NCBI RefSeq assembly: GCF_011305995.1
Contig: NZ_CP049910.1
Location: 1-64,000 of the forward strand
From: Diaphorobacter sp. HDW4A
Lineage (GTDB): Bacteria; Pseudomonadota; Gammaproteobacteria; Burkholderiales; Burkholderiaceae_C
Reading direction: 5' to 3'
Length of the DNA: 64,000 bases
Part shown: positions 37,392 to 46,710 of the stretch, piece after piece
Layout: each line of letters opens with the position of its first letter
How positions within the stretch are numbered: the first letter of the stretch is position 1
Made by a program: the position numbers and the translations under genes
The notes under the pieces: generated by a model
What the model saw: only the letters and a program-made list of their open reading frames with translations
What the model was told of the DNA's origin: nothing
Database searches by the model: none

Positions 37392-38169
37392 TTCTCTTTG
37401 CTCCATTTTCTTGGCGCGGCTTGGGTTTTTTGAGAGCTGCTGGCCGGGAGTTCCGCCCGGCGGCGGAGTTACCTTTTGCTTGCGCGCAAAAGGTAACCCA
37501 AAACGCGCTTTGAAAACCCGCGGCAGAACTCGCTTTGTGCTTCGCGCGCCGCTCGGACAACCGCCGCGAGTCAGTGTTTAATTAAGAGGTGTGGTCGGCA
37601 CGTCGCTGCGCTCGTGCCGTGCATCTCGCGACTTCGCGAGATGTTGGGGTGCAGGAGCGGCGTGATTTGCGAGCGGCCGTTTCAGCATTGCACACTCAAA
37701 AGCGCAGTGGGCATTTGGCACCGAACCCCTCTCCACAGACACCCAGCACGAGCGCAGCAATGTGCCGCAAGCACCTTTTAGTAAACCTCTAGCTCGCGGC
37801 GGTTGCCCGAACGGAGCGACGCAGTCGCGCAGTGAGTTCTGCCGCGTGCCCCCGCATTGAAAGCGCGTTTTTGATTACTTTTTGCGCGTATGCAAAAAGT
37901 GATTGCCCCGCCGGGGCAGTCCCGGCCTCAGCCCTCAATCACCCAACATCCCCCAAAAAGACAACGACCCTTCCAAGTCGTTACATATAAAAAAAATAAT
38001 AAAAATCGACAATCTCTTGTTATCCCCCACCCCGCCCACACGTTATTCCGTCAGCCACAGCCGATCTTTCCCTCCGCCCCTCATTGGGAGAATCAAGCGA
38101 AGAAACATCAGCCCAGAGCAAGCAAACCAAGAGTTAGTATGTCTGTCATCCACCACCGGAGGTACCACC
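37392..38169. other. Non-coding stretch behind serS with repeats
   Basis: 778 bases without a convincing gene. The first part has a CCTTTTGC/GCAAAAGG hairpin near 37,470-37,495 and then the large inverted repeat at 37,501-37,870, followed by a GCCCCGCCGGGGC palindrome near 37,905. From about 37,980 to 38,110 it is A/T-rich (a run of AT-rich triplets) and may hold the promoter of the YkvA-like gene. Confidence 0.55.
37501..37870. repeat. Large imperfect inverted repeat (MITE-like)
   Basis: The left arm (37501-37570) begins AAACGCGCTTT, contains CGGCAGAACTC and ends CAACCGCCGCGAG. The right arm (37793-37870) is its reverse complement with scattered mismatches and small indels: CTCGCGGCGGTTG, GAGTTCTGCCG, AAAGCGCGTTT. 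About 220 bases separate the arms, and they include a further TCTCGCGACTTCGCGAGA palindrome near 37,625-37,642. No transposase is encoded. It may be a non-autonomous element or a stacked intergenic repeat. Confidence 0.8.
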
Positions 38170-38469
38170 ATGTGGAAGCTGGGTCGATTGTTCACCATGT
38201 TTCGCAAGGAGCTGCTGCTCGCCTGGGCCGTCTTGCGTGACCCGCGCGCGCCGAAGGCCGCCAAGCTTGTGACGGTGTTGGCCGCGCTCTATGTGGTGAG
38301 CCCCGTGGATTTCATCTCCGACTTCATCCCCGTGTTGGGGTGGTTGGACGATGGGCTGATTGCTTATTTTCTGCTCCAGCTGGCATTCAAGTTCCTGCCG
38401 CCCGAACTATTGGCAACGCTGCAGTCGCGCGTGAGTTCGCGAACGCAGCAAGCGAAGGCGGCCCGCTGA
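38170..38469 (+). CDS. YkvA/DUF1232 small membrane protein
   Basis: A 99-residue protein. The DUF1232 signature is clear: a helix with LAWAVLRDPRAPKAAKLVTVLAALYVVSP, then VDFISDFIPVLGWLDDGLIAYFLLQLAFKFLP. The motif P-D-F-I-P-x-G-x-D/LD is conserved in the family, whose function is unknown. ATG 38170 is set by GGAGG 7 bases upstream; a longer frame from 37,903 runs through A/T-rich non-coding sequence. Confidence 0.88.
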   Translation: MWKLGRLFTMFRKELLLAWAVLRDPRAPKAAKLVTVLAALYVVSPVDFISDFIPVLGWLDDGLIAYFLLQLAFKFLPPELLATLQSRVSSRTQQAKAAR

Positions 38470-39101
38470 TACTGCATCAAGCAGCGCACTTTCACGTTCC
38501 TGTTGCGAACGAGCCGCCCTGTCGTTCCTGAAGAATGAACCGGTTCACGGCCTGTTTTGGCCGCAGGGAGTGAGGTGCCTGCTCCGTGCGTCTTCTGATC
38601 CTGGCAGGTCTCGCTGCAGGTTTCGGCACTTTCCCATTGGACATCAAAGCAGCAGGAAAACACTGGCAGTGACTGCGGCATGCACGCGCGCCAGGTGTTC
38701 TCCCGGTCAAGTTCGTAGTGGACCGGTCCGTTGAAGATCCGCGCCGCTCTGTGGCGACTGTGGGGGGATGCTGATTTTTCGGAAGCCTATTTGAATTCTG
38801 CAACCCGTATTGCTGATTAATGAGAGTGAGTGCAGACAAACCATTTTTATGGCGAATGACGGGGTCCACCGGAGCAGATATTTTCAGGTCCAGGGAACTC
38901 CAACGCGAAGGTTTTTTGGTAAGTTATATTGTCCAAAATACCGTATTTAAGTGATATGCAAATAGCAACTCGGGGTATCTAATGGATACATATTTGCGAA
39001 CGATCACTTGAATTCAGTAGGTTTTGAGGTTCCAGTGAACGCGCACCAATGACTGGGCTCGGGAGCGAGCTCGCAACAGGGGTGATGGGGTGGCTGGAAA
39101 C
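38470..39101. other. Gene-poor gap before the two-component cluster
   Basis: 632 bases. A leftward 125-codon frame at 38,492-38,869 has low-complexity content, no ribosome site and no recognisable product, so it is left out. The right part is A/T-rich and carries the inverted repeat at 38,949-39,009. Confidence 0.5.
38949..39009. promoter_or_regulatory. Nested inverted repeat upstream of the signalling cluster
   Basis: AAGTGAT (38949-38955) pairs with ATCACTT (39003-39009), GCAAATA (38958-38964) with TATTTGC (38991-38997), and GTATC (38975-38979) with GATAC (38985-38989). It lies about 90 bases before the first gene of the cluster in A/T-rich DNA. It may be an operator for the response regulator; this is inference. 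Confidence 0.5.
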
Positions 39102-39638
39102 ATGGCAACCGAGTCCAGACAGGTCTGGATCAAGAGAAGAGGGCTGCGATTTGCGGCCATGGCGTGGTGGTGCGTCGGCGGCTTCGCGGTAGCCAGGGCG
39201 GAAGTTGCGGTTCCGACGGGTAATCTCGAAATTCTCTCTCCATCTCGTGAGCCCGTGACGGTGAGCGCCAGGCAGCTTGCTTCCTTGCCTCAGCAGTCCG
39301 TCCGGACGGTGACGGCGTGGACCGACGGCGTGAAGACCTTCACCGGGCCGCTGATGACCGACGTGTTCAAAGCGGTCGGCATCAGCTTGAGGTCAGGCAG
39401 CATCGTGCAGGCCAAGGCGCTCAATGGGTATGTGATCACGATTCCTTCCGAGGACTTTGTGCGCTGGCCAGTGATCGTTGCGTGGTCCATGGATGGCAGT
39501 GTGCTCACGCGGCGTGACAAGGGTCCGCTGTGGATCGTCTACCCGCGCAGCAGTGACAGCACGCTACGCGATGCCAAATACGACCACCGTTGGGCTTGGC
39601 AGTTGCGACAGTTGACGGTTCAGTCCGTCGGGCTATGA
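39102..39638 (+). CDS. Periplasmic molybdopterin-oxidoreductase-like domain protein
   Basis: A 178-residue exported protein. Residues about 12-38 form a signal sequence (RRGLRFAAMAWWCVGGFAVARA). The rest has the strand order of the sulfite-oxidase/YedY-type Moco domain: a PVTVSARQLASLPQQSVRTVTAW start, FTGPLMTDVFKAVGI, an AKALNGYVITIPSEDF segment and GPLWIVYPR. The catalytic cysteine region of true YedY enzymes is not evident, so it is probably a ligand-sensing or structural relative. It sits 7 bases before a response-regulator gene, so it likely works as a periplasmic sensor or partner of that system. The start could be GTG 39090. Confidence 0.7.
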   Translation: MATESRQVWIKRRGLRFAAMAWWCVGGFAVARAEVAVPTGNLEILSPSREPVTVSARQLASLPQQSVRTVTAWTDGVKTFTGPLMTDVFKAVGISLRSGSIVQAKALNGYVITIPSEDFVRWPVIVAWSMDGSVLTRRDKGPLWIVYPRSSDSTLRDAKYDHRWAWQLRQLTVQSVGL

Positions 39639-39645
39639 GGCGGCC

Positions 39646-40710
39646 ATGAAAAATCCATCCATGTGCGCATTCTCAATCCGTCCCGTCATTTTGTGCGTGG
39701 AAGACGAGCCGTCCCTGCTGCGTGACCTCTGCGACGAACTGCGCGCGGCAGGCTATGAGCCCATTGGGGTGCCCGATGTGGCGAAAGCGCAGAACCTGTT
39801 GACACAATTGACTCCGTCGATGATCGTCTGTGATATCAACCTGCCCGGGAAAAGCGGGCTTGAATTCATGTCCGAACTGCGTACGGGAGATTTGTTGCGC
39901 GATGTCCCGTTCATGCTGCTCACCGCGCTGGCAGATCGCGAGCATGTGCTGCGCGGCAAATGGGCCGGGGCGGACGACTATCTGGTCAAGCCGGTGGACT
40001 ACGACATTCTGTTGGCAAGCGTCGCATCGCGTCTGGCGCAGGTGGGGCGCATGCAGTCCAACTACCTCACGCAATTGCAGCAACAGTCGAACGAGCAACT
40101 GCTGCAATGGACCAATGTGCTCGACAAAATCAGTCACTGCGCGCTGGTGTGCGATGCGGCGCTGGGGGTGCGTTTCGCCAATCGTGCTGCCTACAGTCTG
40201 TGCCGCGATGCGGAGCACGGTCTGCTGTCGGTGGGCGGGGCCGGGCAGATCGTGCTGCACGGCGACATCGTCCAGCATGCGGATGTGCGCCAGTTTCTGA
40301 TCGGAGACCGAGAGGCTGCAAAGGTGGATATCACCTCGCACGGAGCGACGCCCAAGAACTGGCAGGTCTCTCTGCTGGCCCTTGGCGAGCGCAGGGCGTC
40401 GCAGGCGCGGCGCGATGAGTCGTTTGTCGTCTTTCTGTCGGACCTGTCACAACGCCATCTGCACAACCGCGCAGGGCTGGCGCGGCGCTTTTCGCTCACG
40501 CCCACCGAAATGCAGGTGGCCAGTCTGCTCATCGATGGACTTACCAAGCAAGAGATGAGCGAGCAGATGAACGTCAGTGCGGCCACCATGGCCTATCACC
40601 TGCGCAATCTTTTCAGCAAGACCGACACCAAGCGCCAAGCCGAACTGGTGGCCATGCTCATGTCCGTGGCGTGGAACGATATCGCCATGCCTGCTTCCGC
40701 GCGGCATTGA
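39646..40710 (+). CDS. Response regulator, REC plus LuxR-type HTH
   Basis: A 354-residue regulator. The receiver domain covers about 12-130: the acidic pair in CVEDEPS, the phosphoacceptor Asp in IVCDINLPGKSG, Thr in MLLTALAD and Lys in YLVKPVDY. The middle region (140-270) resembles a PAS-like sensor (WTNVLDKISHCALVCDAALGVRFANRAA). The C-terminal LuxR HTH spans about 285-345 (FSLTPTEMQVASLLIDGLTKQEMSEQMNVSAATMAYHLRNLF in parts). It should be phosphorylated by the histidine kinase encoded 12 bases downstream. A middle PAS-like domain is unusual for a LuxR-type regulator. Confidence 0.9.
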   Translation: MKNPSMCAFSIRPVILCVEDEPSLLRDLCDELRAAGYEPIGVPDVAKAQNLLTQLTPSMIVCDINLPGKSGLEFMSELRTGDLLRDVPFMLLTALADREHVLRGKWAGADDYLVKPVDYDILLASVASRLAQVGRMQSNYLTQLQQQSNEQLLQWTNVLDKISHCALVCDAALGVRFANRAAYSLCRDAEHGLLSVGGAGQIVLHGDIVQHADVRQFLIGDREAAKVDITSHGATPKNWQVSLLALGERRASQARRDESFVVFLSDLSQRHLHNRAGLARRFSLTPTEMQVASLLIDGLTKQEMSEQMNVSAATMAYHLRNLFSKTDTKRQAELVAMLMSVAWNDIAMPASARH

Positions 40711-40722
40711 TGGCGCTGCGTG

Positions 40723-42132
40723 ATGGAGTCTTTGGCCGTACCGCCTCCGATCCTTGACACCAGACGGGCGCGTCGGCGCTGGGTGCTGCTGCTGGGCATC
40801 GCGCTGCTGTTCTTCGCGTTCAGCGTTGCGGTAGCGTGGCAATTGGTGGTGTTGTACGGCAAGCTCAATATTCGTGAAGCCAAGAACACGCTGTGGAGTC
40901 TCTCGCAGGCGCAGAACCACGGCACTCAGCTTGAGCGCGACGACGAGCGGTTTCGGCAGGGCCTCATCAGCCGCGACGAGCTGTCGCTGCAGGAAGACCT
41001 GTTCTTCAGCCGTCTGACCGTACTGAAGGATGGCCCGCAAAAGCGCTTGCTCGAGCACTTCGATCATGAGCACGCAGTGCTCGCGGCGGTGGATCATTTT
41101 CTGGCGGTGGACACCGGCTCGATCGTCGACCAGCCGCGCGATTCAGATGTACACCGGGCACTCTCGGCGCTGACCCGCGCACTGGCCGCTGCAGGCAATC
41201 AGGTCATGGTGGTGGAGCGAGACGAACGCAGTCAGCAGCTCGAGCAGATCGGCGAGCTGATCCGGGCGGCGTTTGCGGCGTTTTCGGTGGTGCTGCTCAC
41301 TGGGGGCGTGCTCGTGTGGCAACTGCTCAAATCGCATTCGCATCAGCGCAAACAATTGCGCATCATCGCCGAGCAACGTGACACGCTGCAGCTCACCGTG
41401 CACCAGTTGCATCAGGCACAGCTTGCCACCGAGACCTATCGCAACTTCGTCTCGCTCGTGTCTCACCAGTTCCGCACGCCGCTTGCCGTGATCGACTCCA
41501 CCGCGCAGCGCCTCATGCGCACCGCGCGCAGCGCGCCAGATTCGGGCTTTGCCGACTCTGAACTCGTGCTCGAGAAGATGAACCTCACGCGCAGCACGGT
41601 CGAGCATCTGAACAAACTGATCGACAGCGTGCTCACCAGCGTGCGTCTCGATAGTGGCGCCGTGCGCCTGCAGGCCCAGCCACTGAACATGGCCGAGCTT
41701 ATGGGGCGGGTGATTGCCACCAACGCACACCTGTTGCACGAGCGCCCTCTGCTCATGGAGACTGAGGGCAACGCCCATGACTACGTTTGCATGGGCGACC
41801 CCAATCTGCTGGAACACGTGCTGCAGAACCTGCTCTCCAATGCATGCAAGTACACAGAGAGTGGCACGGCGATCTCCGTCTCCCTCGCCCGTGCAGGCGA
41901 CAGGCACATCGTTTGCACGGTGCGTGACTGGGGGGATGGCGTTTCCGAGGCGGAACTCCCCTTGCTGTTCGAGCGCTTCTTCCGCTCAGAGCAGGCCCGC
42001 TCGGCCGATGGCACAGGTCTTGGGCTCTATCTGGCACGCTCCATCGCGCAGCTGCATGGCGGCGACATGCACGCCAGTCTGGCAGAGGGCGGCGGCTTGG
42101 CGGTGCATCTGCGGATTCCCGCGTCGCGCTGA
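40723..42132 (+). CDS. Sensor histidine kinase
   Basis: A 469-residue membrane kinase. A first membrane helix is at about 22-45 and a second at about 180-200, with a periplasmic helical sensor of about 130 residues between them. The HisKA domain has the phosphorylated His in SLVSHQFRTPLAVIDSTAQRL near 247. The ATP-binding domain has the N box (VLQNLLSNACKYTESG), the G1 box (VRDWGDGVSEAELP), the F box (LFERFFRSEQ) and the G2 box (GTGLGLYLARSIAQLHGG). It forms a pair with the preceding regulator and possibly the periplasmic Moco-like protein. Confidence 0.93.
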   Translation: MESLAVPPPILDTRRARRRWVLLLGIALLFFAFSVAVAWQLVVLYGKLNIREAKNTLWSLSQAQNHGTQLERDDERFRQGLISRDELSLQEDLFFSRLTVLKDGPQKRLLEHFDHEHAVLAAVDHFLAVDTGSIVDQPRDSDVHRALSALTRALAAAGNQVMVVERDERSQQLEQIGELIRAAFAAFSVVLLTGGVLVWQLLKSHSHQRKQLRIIAEQRDTLQLTVHQLHQAQLATETYRNFVSLVSHQFRTPLAVIDSTAQRLMRTARSAPDSGFADSELVLEKMNLTRSTVEHLNKLIDSVLTSVRLDSGAVRLQAQPLNMAELMGRVIATNAHLLHERPLLMETEGNAHDYVCMGDPNLLEHVLQNLLSNACKYTESGTAISVSLARAGDRHIVCTVRDWGDGVSEAELPLLFERFFRSEQARSADGTGLGLYLARSIAQLHGGDMHASLAEGGGLAVHLRIPASR

Positions 42133-42424
42133 CCGATTCCGGTTTGCCGAGGTGTGGGGCTTCCCTTGGGTGCCCGATGCATTTTTCTTTGCACATCTGC
42201 GTTTTCCCATCCGAACGGATGGGGCGCATTCTTTTTTGATTTTTTAACATTCGTTTACACCCACTCTCGGGCTGGTTGCGCGTGCGCACCAGCCGTTTGG
42301 CGAGCCATGCACACGGCGTCGCTGGCAAAACGGCGTCTCAAGACAGGAGTCGGTGAAGCGGGACGTGTGCTCGGTATGCCAGGGCGCGCGGACTCATTGA
42401 TTCCACTATCAATTGAATAAAAAG
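42133..42424. other. Intergenic gap behind the kinase gene
   Basis: 292 bases without a gene. It holds the hairpin GGCTGGT-N10-ACCAGCC near 42,269-42,292, which may act as a terminator although only GTTTGG follows. The A/T-rich stretch near 42,225-42,260 and 42,395-42,424 probably includes the promoter of the next gene. Confidence 0.5.
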
Positions 42425-43246
42425 ATGAACAGAGAGCTTTTGTCATTCAAGCCGGAACCGACAGGGGGCGAAACGGTTGCGAGCTGGCGCGTGCCACGCC
42501 GGGTCACGGCTACGCTTGCCTGCCTCGCGGGCATGGCCACTGCCGCGCCAATGGTCTACGCTGCGGGCTACACCGTCGATCCCGCAGGCGGTAGCTTTGG
42601 TGCCTCAATGGATCTCGACTGCGGCGATCTGGTGGTGAACGGACCCTTCGATGCCACCGGGGCGAGTTTCACGAAAATCGGCAAAGTCATCATCGGCTCG
42701 GGCGTGACGTTCACTGCCGCCAACGCGACGCTGGAAGTCACTGTGGGCTGGGAGAACAGCGGCACGTTCAGCGGCGCGGGCAGCATCGTCACGGCAAGCA
42801 ATGCCTGCGCCAACACCAGCACCACCTTTACCGGCAACACCACGTTCAACGCGCTGTCGGCGACGGTGGCGGGGCATACGCTCAACTTCACGTCGGGCAG
42901 CGAGCAGACAGTGACAGGGCAGTTAACGCTCAACGGAGTCACGCTGACCGGACAAGGCGGGACCGCCTACCTCACCTTGCCGACGGGTGGCGGGCAGACC
43001 ATCGCGAACGTTGGCGTCAGTGGCGTCGACGCGTCGCGTGGACAGCGCTTGGCACCCACAGGTACCAATGTCATCACTGGTGCGGCAGTGAACTGGTTTG
43101 GAGTTCCCACGCCAACGACCCCAACGGTCACGAAGCCTGTGCCGGTCACGGGACCGTTTGGCCTTGCATTGCTGTCGGGTCTGCTTGCCGCAGCGGCACA
43201 TCTGTCGCGTCGCAGATCAGGTACATCGCGTCGCAAGCCCGATTGA
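42425..43246 (+). CDS. Exported protein with IPTL-CTERM-like sorting tail
   Basis: A 273-residue protein. A signal sequence at about 22-48 ([22 protein letters not shown]) precedes a Gly/Ser/Thr/Asn-rich beta-helix-like body of about 180 residues. The end has [28 protein letters not shown]: a VPVTGP motif, a membrane helix and a basic stop, the tripartite layout of IPTL-CTERM tails, which are substrates of an exosortase-like processing route in Proteobacteria. The tail motif departs from the standard (IPTLSEWG), so confidence is moderate. ATG 42425 is chosen over a TTG at 42413. It and the following collagen-like gene look like a surface pair. Confidence 0.7.
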   Translation: MNRELLSFKPEPTGGETVASWRVPRRVTATLACLAGMATAAPMVYAAGYTVDPAGGSFGASMDLDCGDLVVNGPFDATGASFTKIGKVIIGSGVTFTAANATLEVTVGWENSGTFSGAGSIVTASNACANTSTTFTGNTTFNALSATVAGHTLNFTSGSEQTVTGQLTLNGVTLTGQGGTAYLTLPTGGGQTIANVGVSGVDASRGQRLAPTGTNVITGAAVNWFGVPTPTTPTVTKPVPVTGPFGLALLSGLLAAAAHLSRRRSGTSRRKPD

Positions 43247-43310
43247 ACCGCCCCCAAACATTCATTTCGTTTTCGAATTCATTCTTTCGTTTAGGCAGGA
43301 ATCACTTGTC

Positions 43311-44816
43311 ATGAAAAAAAATATCTCCGTTTCCCGCAAGTTCGCCATCAGCCCCTTGTTGGCAGGTCTCGTGGCACTTGCCAGCACCTATTCCGCACAT
43401 GCTCAGGTGACCATCTCCGGGGCCAACGGCGTCGCGATCAAGACGCCACAGGGCGCAACCATTACAGGCTTTTCCAATGACGGAAAGGTCACTATTCCGG
43501 GTCTCGGACCGACAGGCGGTTATGTCAAGAGCAACGCCGCAGGCGAGCTTTCTGCAGATGCCGGTCCCGCTGGTTTGACGGGAGCCACCGGGGCGACGGG
43601 TGCAACTGGGCCGACGGGTGCGACCGGGGCGATTGGATTGTCGGGATCATCTGGTTTGACCGGAGCTACAGGTCCTCAAGGGAGTGCAGGCGCTACGGGA
43701 GCCACGGGTCCTCAAGGGAATACAGGCGCTACTGGAACCACTGGGGGCGCTGGCAACAGCGTCTTGCAAGGTACCGGAGCTCCTGCACCCGAACTCGGGA
43801 ATGTTGGGGACTCTTATTTGGATTCCTCTGGTGGACTTCTGTACCGTAAGGATACCGCGACAACCTGGGTTTCGACAGGTAGCCTGACGGGTGCCACAGG
43901 CGTGACGGGTGCAGCGGGTGCCACAGGCGCAACCGGTGCCACAGGCGCAGCGGGTGCGGTGGGTGCCACAGGTGCAGCGGGTGCGGTGGGTGCCACAGGT
44001 GCAGCGGGTGCGGTGGGTGCCACAGGTGCAGCGGGTGCAGCGGGTGCGGTGGGTGCCACAGGCGCAGCGGGTGCGGTGGGTGCCACAGGCGCAGCGGGTG
44101 CGGTGGGTGCCACAGGCGCAGCGGGTGCGGTGGGTGCCACAGGCGCAGCGGGTGCGGTGGGTGCCACAGGCGCAGCGGGTGCGGTGGGTGCCACAGGTGC
44201 AGCGGGTGCGGTGGGTGCCACAGGTGCAGCGGGTGCGGTGGGTGCCACAGGCGCAGCGGGTGCTGCAGGGGCAGCGAGCACGGTCCCAGGACCTCAGGGG
44301 GCGCAAGGACCAGCGGGCGCTCAAGGGCCAACGGGTGCGGCGAGTACGGTGGCGGGGCCGACAGGCCCTACAGGGCCGACAGGTGCGCAAGGCCTGCAAG
44401 GTCCGACGGGTGCTGGTACAGGGGCGGTGTTCGTTGGGCTCAGTATCAACAGTTCGCTGTCCACAAGTCAAACCAGGTATGTTGGGGTGCACGGGATTGA
44501 AACTGCGGTCAGTGAATTCGACGCAATTCCTGTGCCCGTGGCGGGAACGCTCAAAGGTCTGAAGGTTGTCTTGGACGGGGCTCCGAACAACAGCGGTACC
44601 GGGGCAAATGCGACAAGAGGATGGGTGTTCACAGTGATGAACGGAAGTACAGCGACGGCCATCACTTGTTCGATTTTGGGTGCCGCGACATCGTGCACGG
44701 ATGCATCGAACACAGCATCGGTTACAAATGCGTCCATGCTCATGTTGCGTGCGACTCCTACCTCGTCCAATCCAGCCAACAGCAGCGCTGCCAATTGGTC
44801 CATGGGCCTTCAATAG
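43311..44816 (+). CDS. Secreted collagen-like repeat protein
   Basis: A 501-residue exported protein. The signal is [20 protein letters not shown] to about residue 34 (AHA/Q cleavage). Residues 35-85 form a short head domain. From about 88 to 385 the chain is G-x-y repeats, interrupted once at about 150-195 by a non-repeat segment ([23 protein letters not shown]); the main block consists of GATGAAGAV units. A C-terminal domain of about 125 residues (from [10 protein letters not shown]) probably nucleates trimers, as in BclA-like proteins. Thr-rich triplets suggest possible glycosylation. It may be a cell-surface filament. It follows the CTERM-like gene by 64 bases. Confidence 0.9.
   Translation: MKKNISVSRKFAISPLLAGLVALASTYSAHAQVTISGANGVAIKTPQGATITGFSNDGKVTIPGLGPTGGYVKSNAAGELSADAGPAGLTGATGATGATGPTGATGAIGLSGSSGLTGATGPQGSAGATGATGPQGNTGATGTTGGAGNSVLQGTGAPAPELGNVGDSYLDSSGGLLYRKDTATTWVSTGSLTGATGVTGAAGATGATGATGAAGAVGATGAAGAVGATGAAGAVGATGAAGAAGAVGATGAAGAVGATGAAGAVGATGAAGAVGATGAAGAVGATGAAGAVGATGAAGAVGATGAAGAVGATGAAGAAGAASTVPGPQGAQGPAGAQGPTGAASTVAGPTGPTGPTGAQGLQGPTGAGTGAVFVGLSINSSLSTSQTRYVGVHGIETAVSEFDAIPVPVAGTLKGLKVVLDGAPNNSGTGANATRGWVFTVMNGSTATAITCSILGAATSCTDASNTASVTNASMLMLRATPTSSNPANSSAANWSMGLQ
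43928..44268 (+). repeat. 27-bp tandem repeats in the collagen-like gene
   Basis: About a dozen copies of a 27-base unit encoding GATGAAGAV, with synonymous C/T variation (CACAGGC or CACAGGT) between copies and one or two shortened units (GAAGAV). Copy number can change in frame by recombination or slippage, which would alter filament length. Confidence 0.93.
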
Positions 44817-44888
44817 ACATATGTCCTGAGGCACTGCGTCGGTTGTTCGACGGAGTGCCCGGAAACCTGCGCGTGGCAAGATGGAGGC

Positions 44889-45479
44889 ATGACACCGGCC
44901 CTGATTTCCACGCAAGTTTCTGCACGCGACTTCATTCGTATCGCGCGGTGCAATCCCGTCAACGCCTCGCTGCTCTCGAGGCTTCGGTCCTTGGACATTC
45001 CGCAGTGCCACCTCACTGCGGGATGTCTTTTTCAAGCCCTCTGGAACACCACGAGCGGCCAGCCTGCAGACCGGGGCGTGAGCGACTACGACATCTTCTA
45101 CTTCGATGACTCCGACCTTTCCTACGAGGCCGAGGATCGCGTGATCCGGGAGGTAGGGACAGCTTGCGCCGACCTGGACGTGAAGATCGAAGTGCGCAAC
45201 CAGGCACGCGTGCATCTCTGGTATCCCGAGCGCTTTGGCCGACCCTATCCGCCACTGAAAAGCGCGCGCGACGGAATCGACCGTTATCTTGTCGCCTGCA
45301 CCTGTGTGGGTGTTGATGTGGCAAGTGGGGAGCTGTATGCGCCGGATTCGCTTGATGATCTGGCAGCCGGGATTCTGCGGATCAATCCGCGCTTTCCTGA
45401 CCCGGTGCAGTTCCGGCGCAAGGCACTGAGCTATCAGGAGCGCTGGCCTTGGTTGCGGATCGTCGAGAATGAGGGCTGA
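44889..45479 (+). CDS. Nucleotidyltransferase-like protein (COG3575/DUF925)
   Basis: A 196-residue protein. LTAGCLFQALWNTTSGQPADRGVSDYDIFYFDDSDLSYEAED (in parts) matches the family motif in which the SDYDIFYFD aspartates take the place of the metal-binding pair of nucleotidyltransferases. KIEVRNQARVHLWY and the Ser/Arg-rich follow-up are also typical. The substrate is unknown. It is short of a signal peptide and cytoplasmic. It ends 18 bases before the next gene. Confidence 0.85.
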   Translation: MTPALISTQVSARDFIRIARCNPVNASLLSRLRSLDIPQCHLTAGCLFQALWNTTSGQPADRGVSDYDIFYFDDSDLSYEAEDRVIREVGTACADLDVKIEVRNQARVHLWYPERFGRPYPPLKSARDGIDRYLVACTCVGVDVASGELYAPDSLDDLAAGILRINPRFPDPVQFRRKALSYQERWPWLRIVENEG

Positions 45480-45497
45480 ATCCCGACGGCGACCGAC

Positions 45498-46682
45498 ATG
45501 AGCAACAGCAGCAGCAACGACAACGGCCAGATCCCACCTTCATCCCTGAACGCCTTGGGCGAGCCGGTGCGGCCCGCGTGGCAGCGCGTCCCGGCGGACA
45601 TCATGTCGCTGAGCGACTATGAGCGGCATGCGCTGCACCATGTGGAGCGGGCCTCGTGGGCGCACATTGCCTGCGGTGCGGACCAGGAGCTGAGCGTGGC
45701 GCACAACCGCGCGGCGTTCGACGCCATCCGCCTCGTGCCTGAGCCGTTGCCCGATCTGTCGGATGCGCACACACGTGTCGATCTGCTGGGAAAGACCCTC
45801 CGAAGCCCGGTCTTGCTTGCCCCCGTCGCGTACCAGCGGCTGATGCATCCAGACGGCGAGCTTGCGACCGTGCGCGCCGCAATGGCGATGCAGACGGCGA
45901 TGATGGTGAGCACGCTCGCCACGCACACCATCGAAGACATCGCGCAGGCGGCCGAAGCGGCACGGCGCGAGCTGGGGCGGGGTGCGCCGCTGTACTTTCA
46001 GCTCTACAGCCAGCCCGAGCGCAGCACCTCGTTGAACCTTGTGCGCCGTGCGGAGACGGCGGGGTACGAGGCCGTCGTGTGGACGGTGGATGCCAACATC
46101 AAGCGCTCGCGCTTTCCTCTGCCCCCCGGTGTGGAGGCAATCAACCTGCGCGGCAGCCAGCAGCAGCCGACGCAGACCAGTGATCTGACGAGCGAGCACA
46201 TTTTGTTCGGCACGCCACTGGCCCATCAGGCTCCCGGTTGGGACGAGCTGGTTTGGCTGCGCGCGCAGACACGTCTGCCGCTGGTGGTCAAGGGCATTTT
46301 GTCGGCCAGCGCGGCCAAGCGGGCGGTGGAGTTGGGGGCGGATGCCATCGTGGTCTCGAATCACGGTGGGCGTGTGCTTGATGGTGTGGTCTCGCCCATC
46401 GATGTGCTGCCTGCGATCCGCGCGGCCGTGCCCGCGTCGATTCCACTGATTGTCGATAGTGGCGTGCGTCTGGGCACCGACGTCGTCAAGGCGATTGCGT
46501 TCGGCGCCACAGCGGTGATGGTTGGGCGCCCGCAACTGCATGCGCTCGCCACGGCTGGCATGCTCGGGGTAGCGCACATGCTGCACTTGCTGCGCTCGGA
46601 GTTGGAACTGGCGATGGCGCAGACCGGCTGTGCCACGCTGTCTCAGATTTCACCGACGTTGCTAGCCTGCACTGATCGGTGA
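45498..46682 (+). CDS. FMN-dependent alpha-hydroxy-acid dehydrogenase
   Basis: A 394-residue TIM-barrel flavoprotein of the lactate/glycolate/mandelate oxidase family. Key parts are SPVLLAPVAYQRLMHPDGELATVRAA, the YFQLY segment, LPLVVKGILSASAAKRAVELGADAIVVSNHGGRVLDG (catalytic His in SNHGGR), IPLIVDSGVRLGTDVVKAIAFGATAVMVGRP (FMN phosphate binding). It oxidises a 2-hydroxy acid; sequence does not fix which. No N-terminal haem domain or membrane anchor is present. Confidence 0.92.
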   Translation: MSNSSSNDNGQIPPSSLNALGEPVRPAWQRVPADIMSLSDYERHALHHVERASWAHIACGADQELSVAHNRAAFDAIRLVPEPLPDLSDAHTRVDLLGKTLRSPVLLAPVAYQRLMHPDGELATVRAAMAMQTAMMVSTLATHTIEDIAQAAEAARRELGRGAPLYFQLYSQPERSTSLNLVRRAETAGYEAVVWTVDANIKRSRFPLPPGVEAINLRGSQQQPTQTSDLTSEHILFGTPLAHQAPGWDELVWLRAQTRLPLVVKGILSASAAKRAVELGADAIVVSNHGGRVLDGVVSPIDVLPAIRAAVPASIPLIVDSGVRLGTDVVKAIAFGATAVMVGRPQLHALATAGMLGVAHMLHLLRSELELAMAQTGCATLSQISPTLLACTDR

Positions 46683-46710
46683 GGTGTTGGCTCCGTCCAA
46701 GGATTTATAG

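Noticed and set aside
38492-38869. A 125-codon minus-strand gene
   Set aside because: No ribosome site, no domain and mixed codon use; the region is better treated as intergenic.
43928-44268. CRISPR array
   Set aside because: The 27-base repeats are directly adjacent without spacers and are in frame as GATGAAGAV codons.
43647-45215. A 522-codon minus-strand frame rich in Cys, Thr and His
   Set aside because: It is the antisense reading of the collagen tandem repeats; the plus strand has signal peptide, ribosome site and known repeat pattern.
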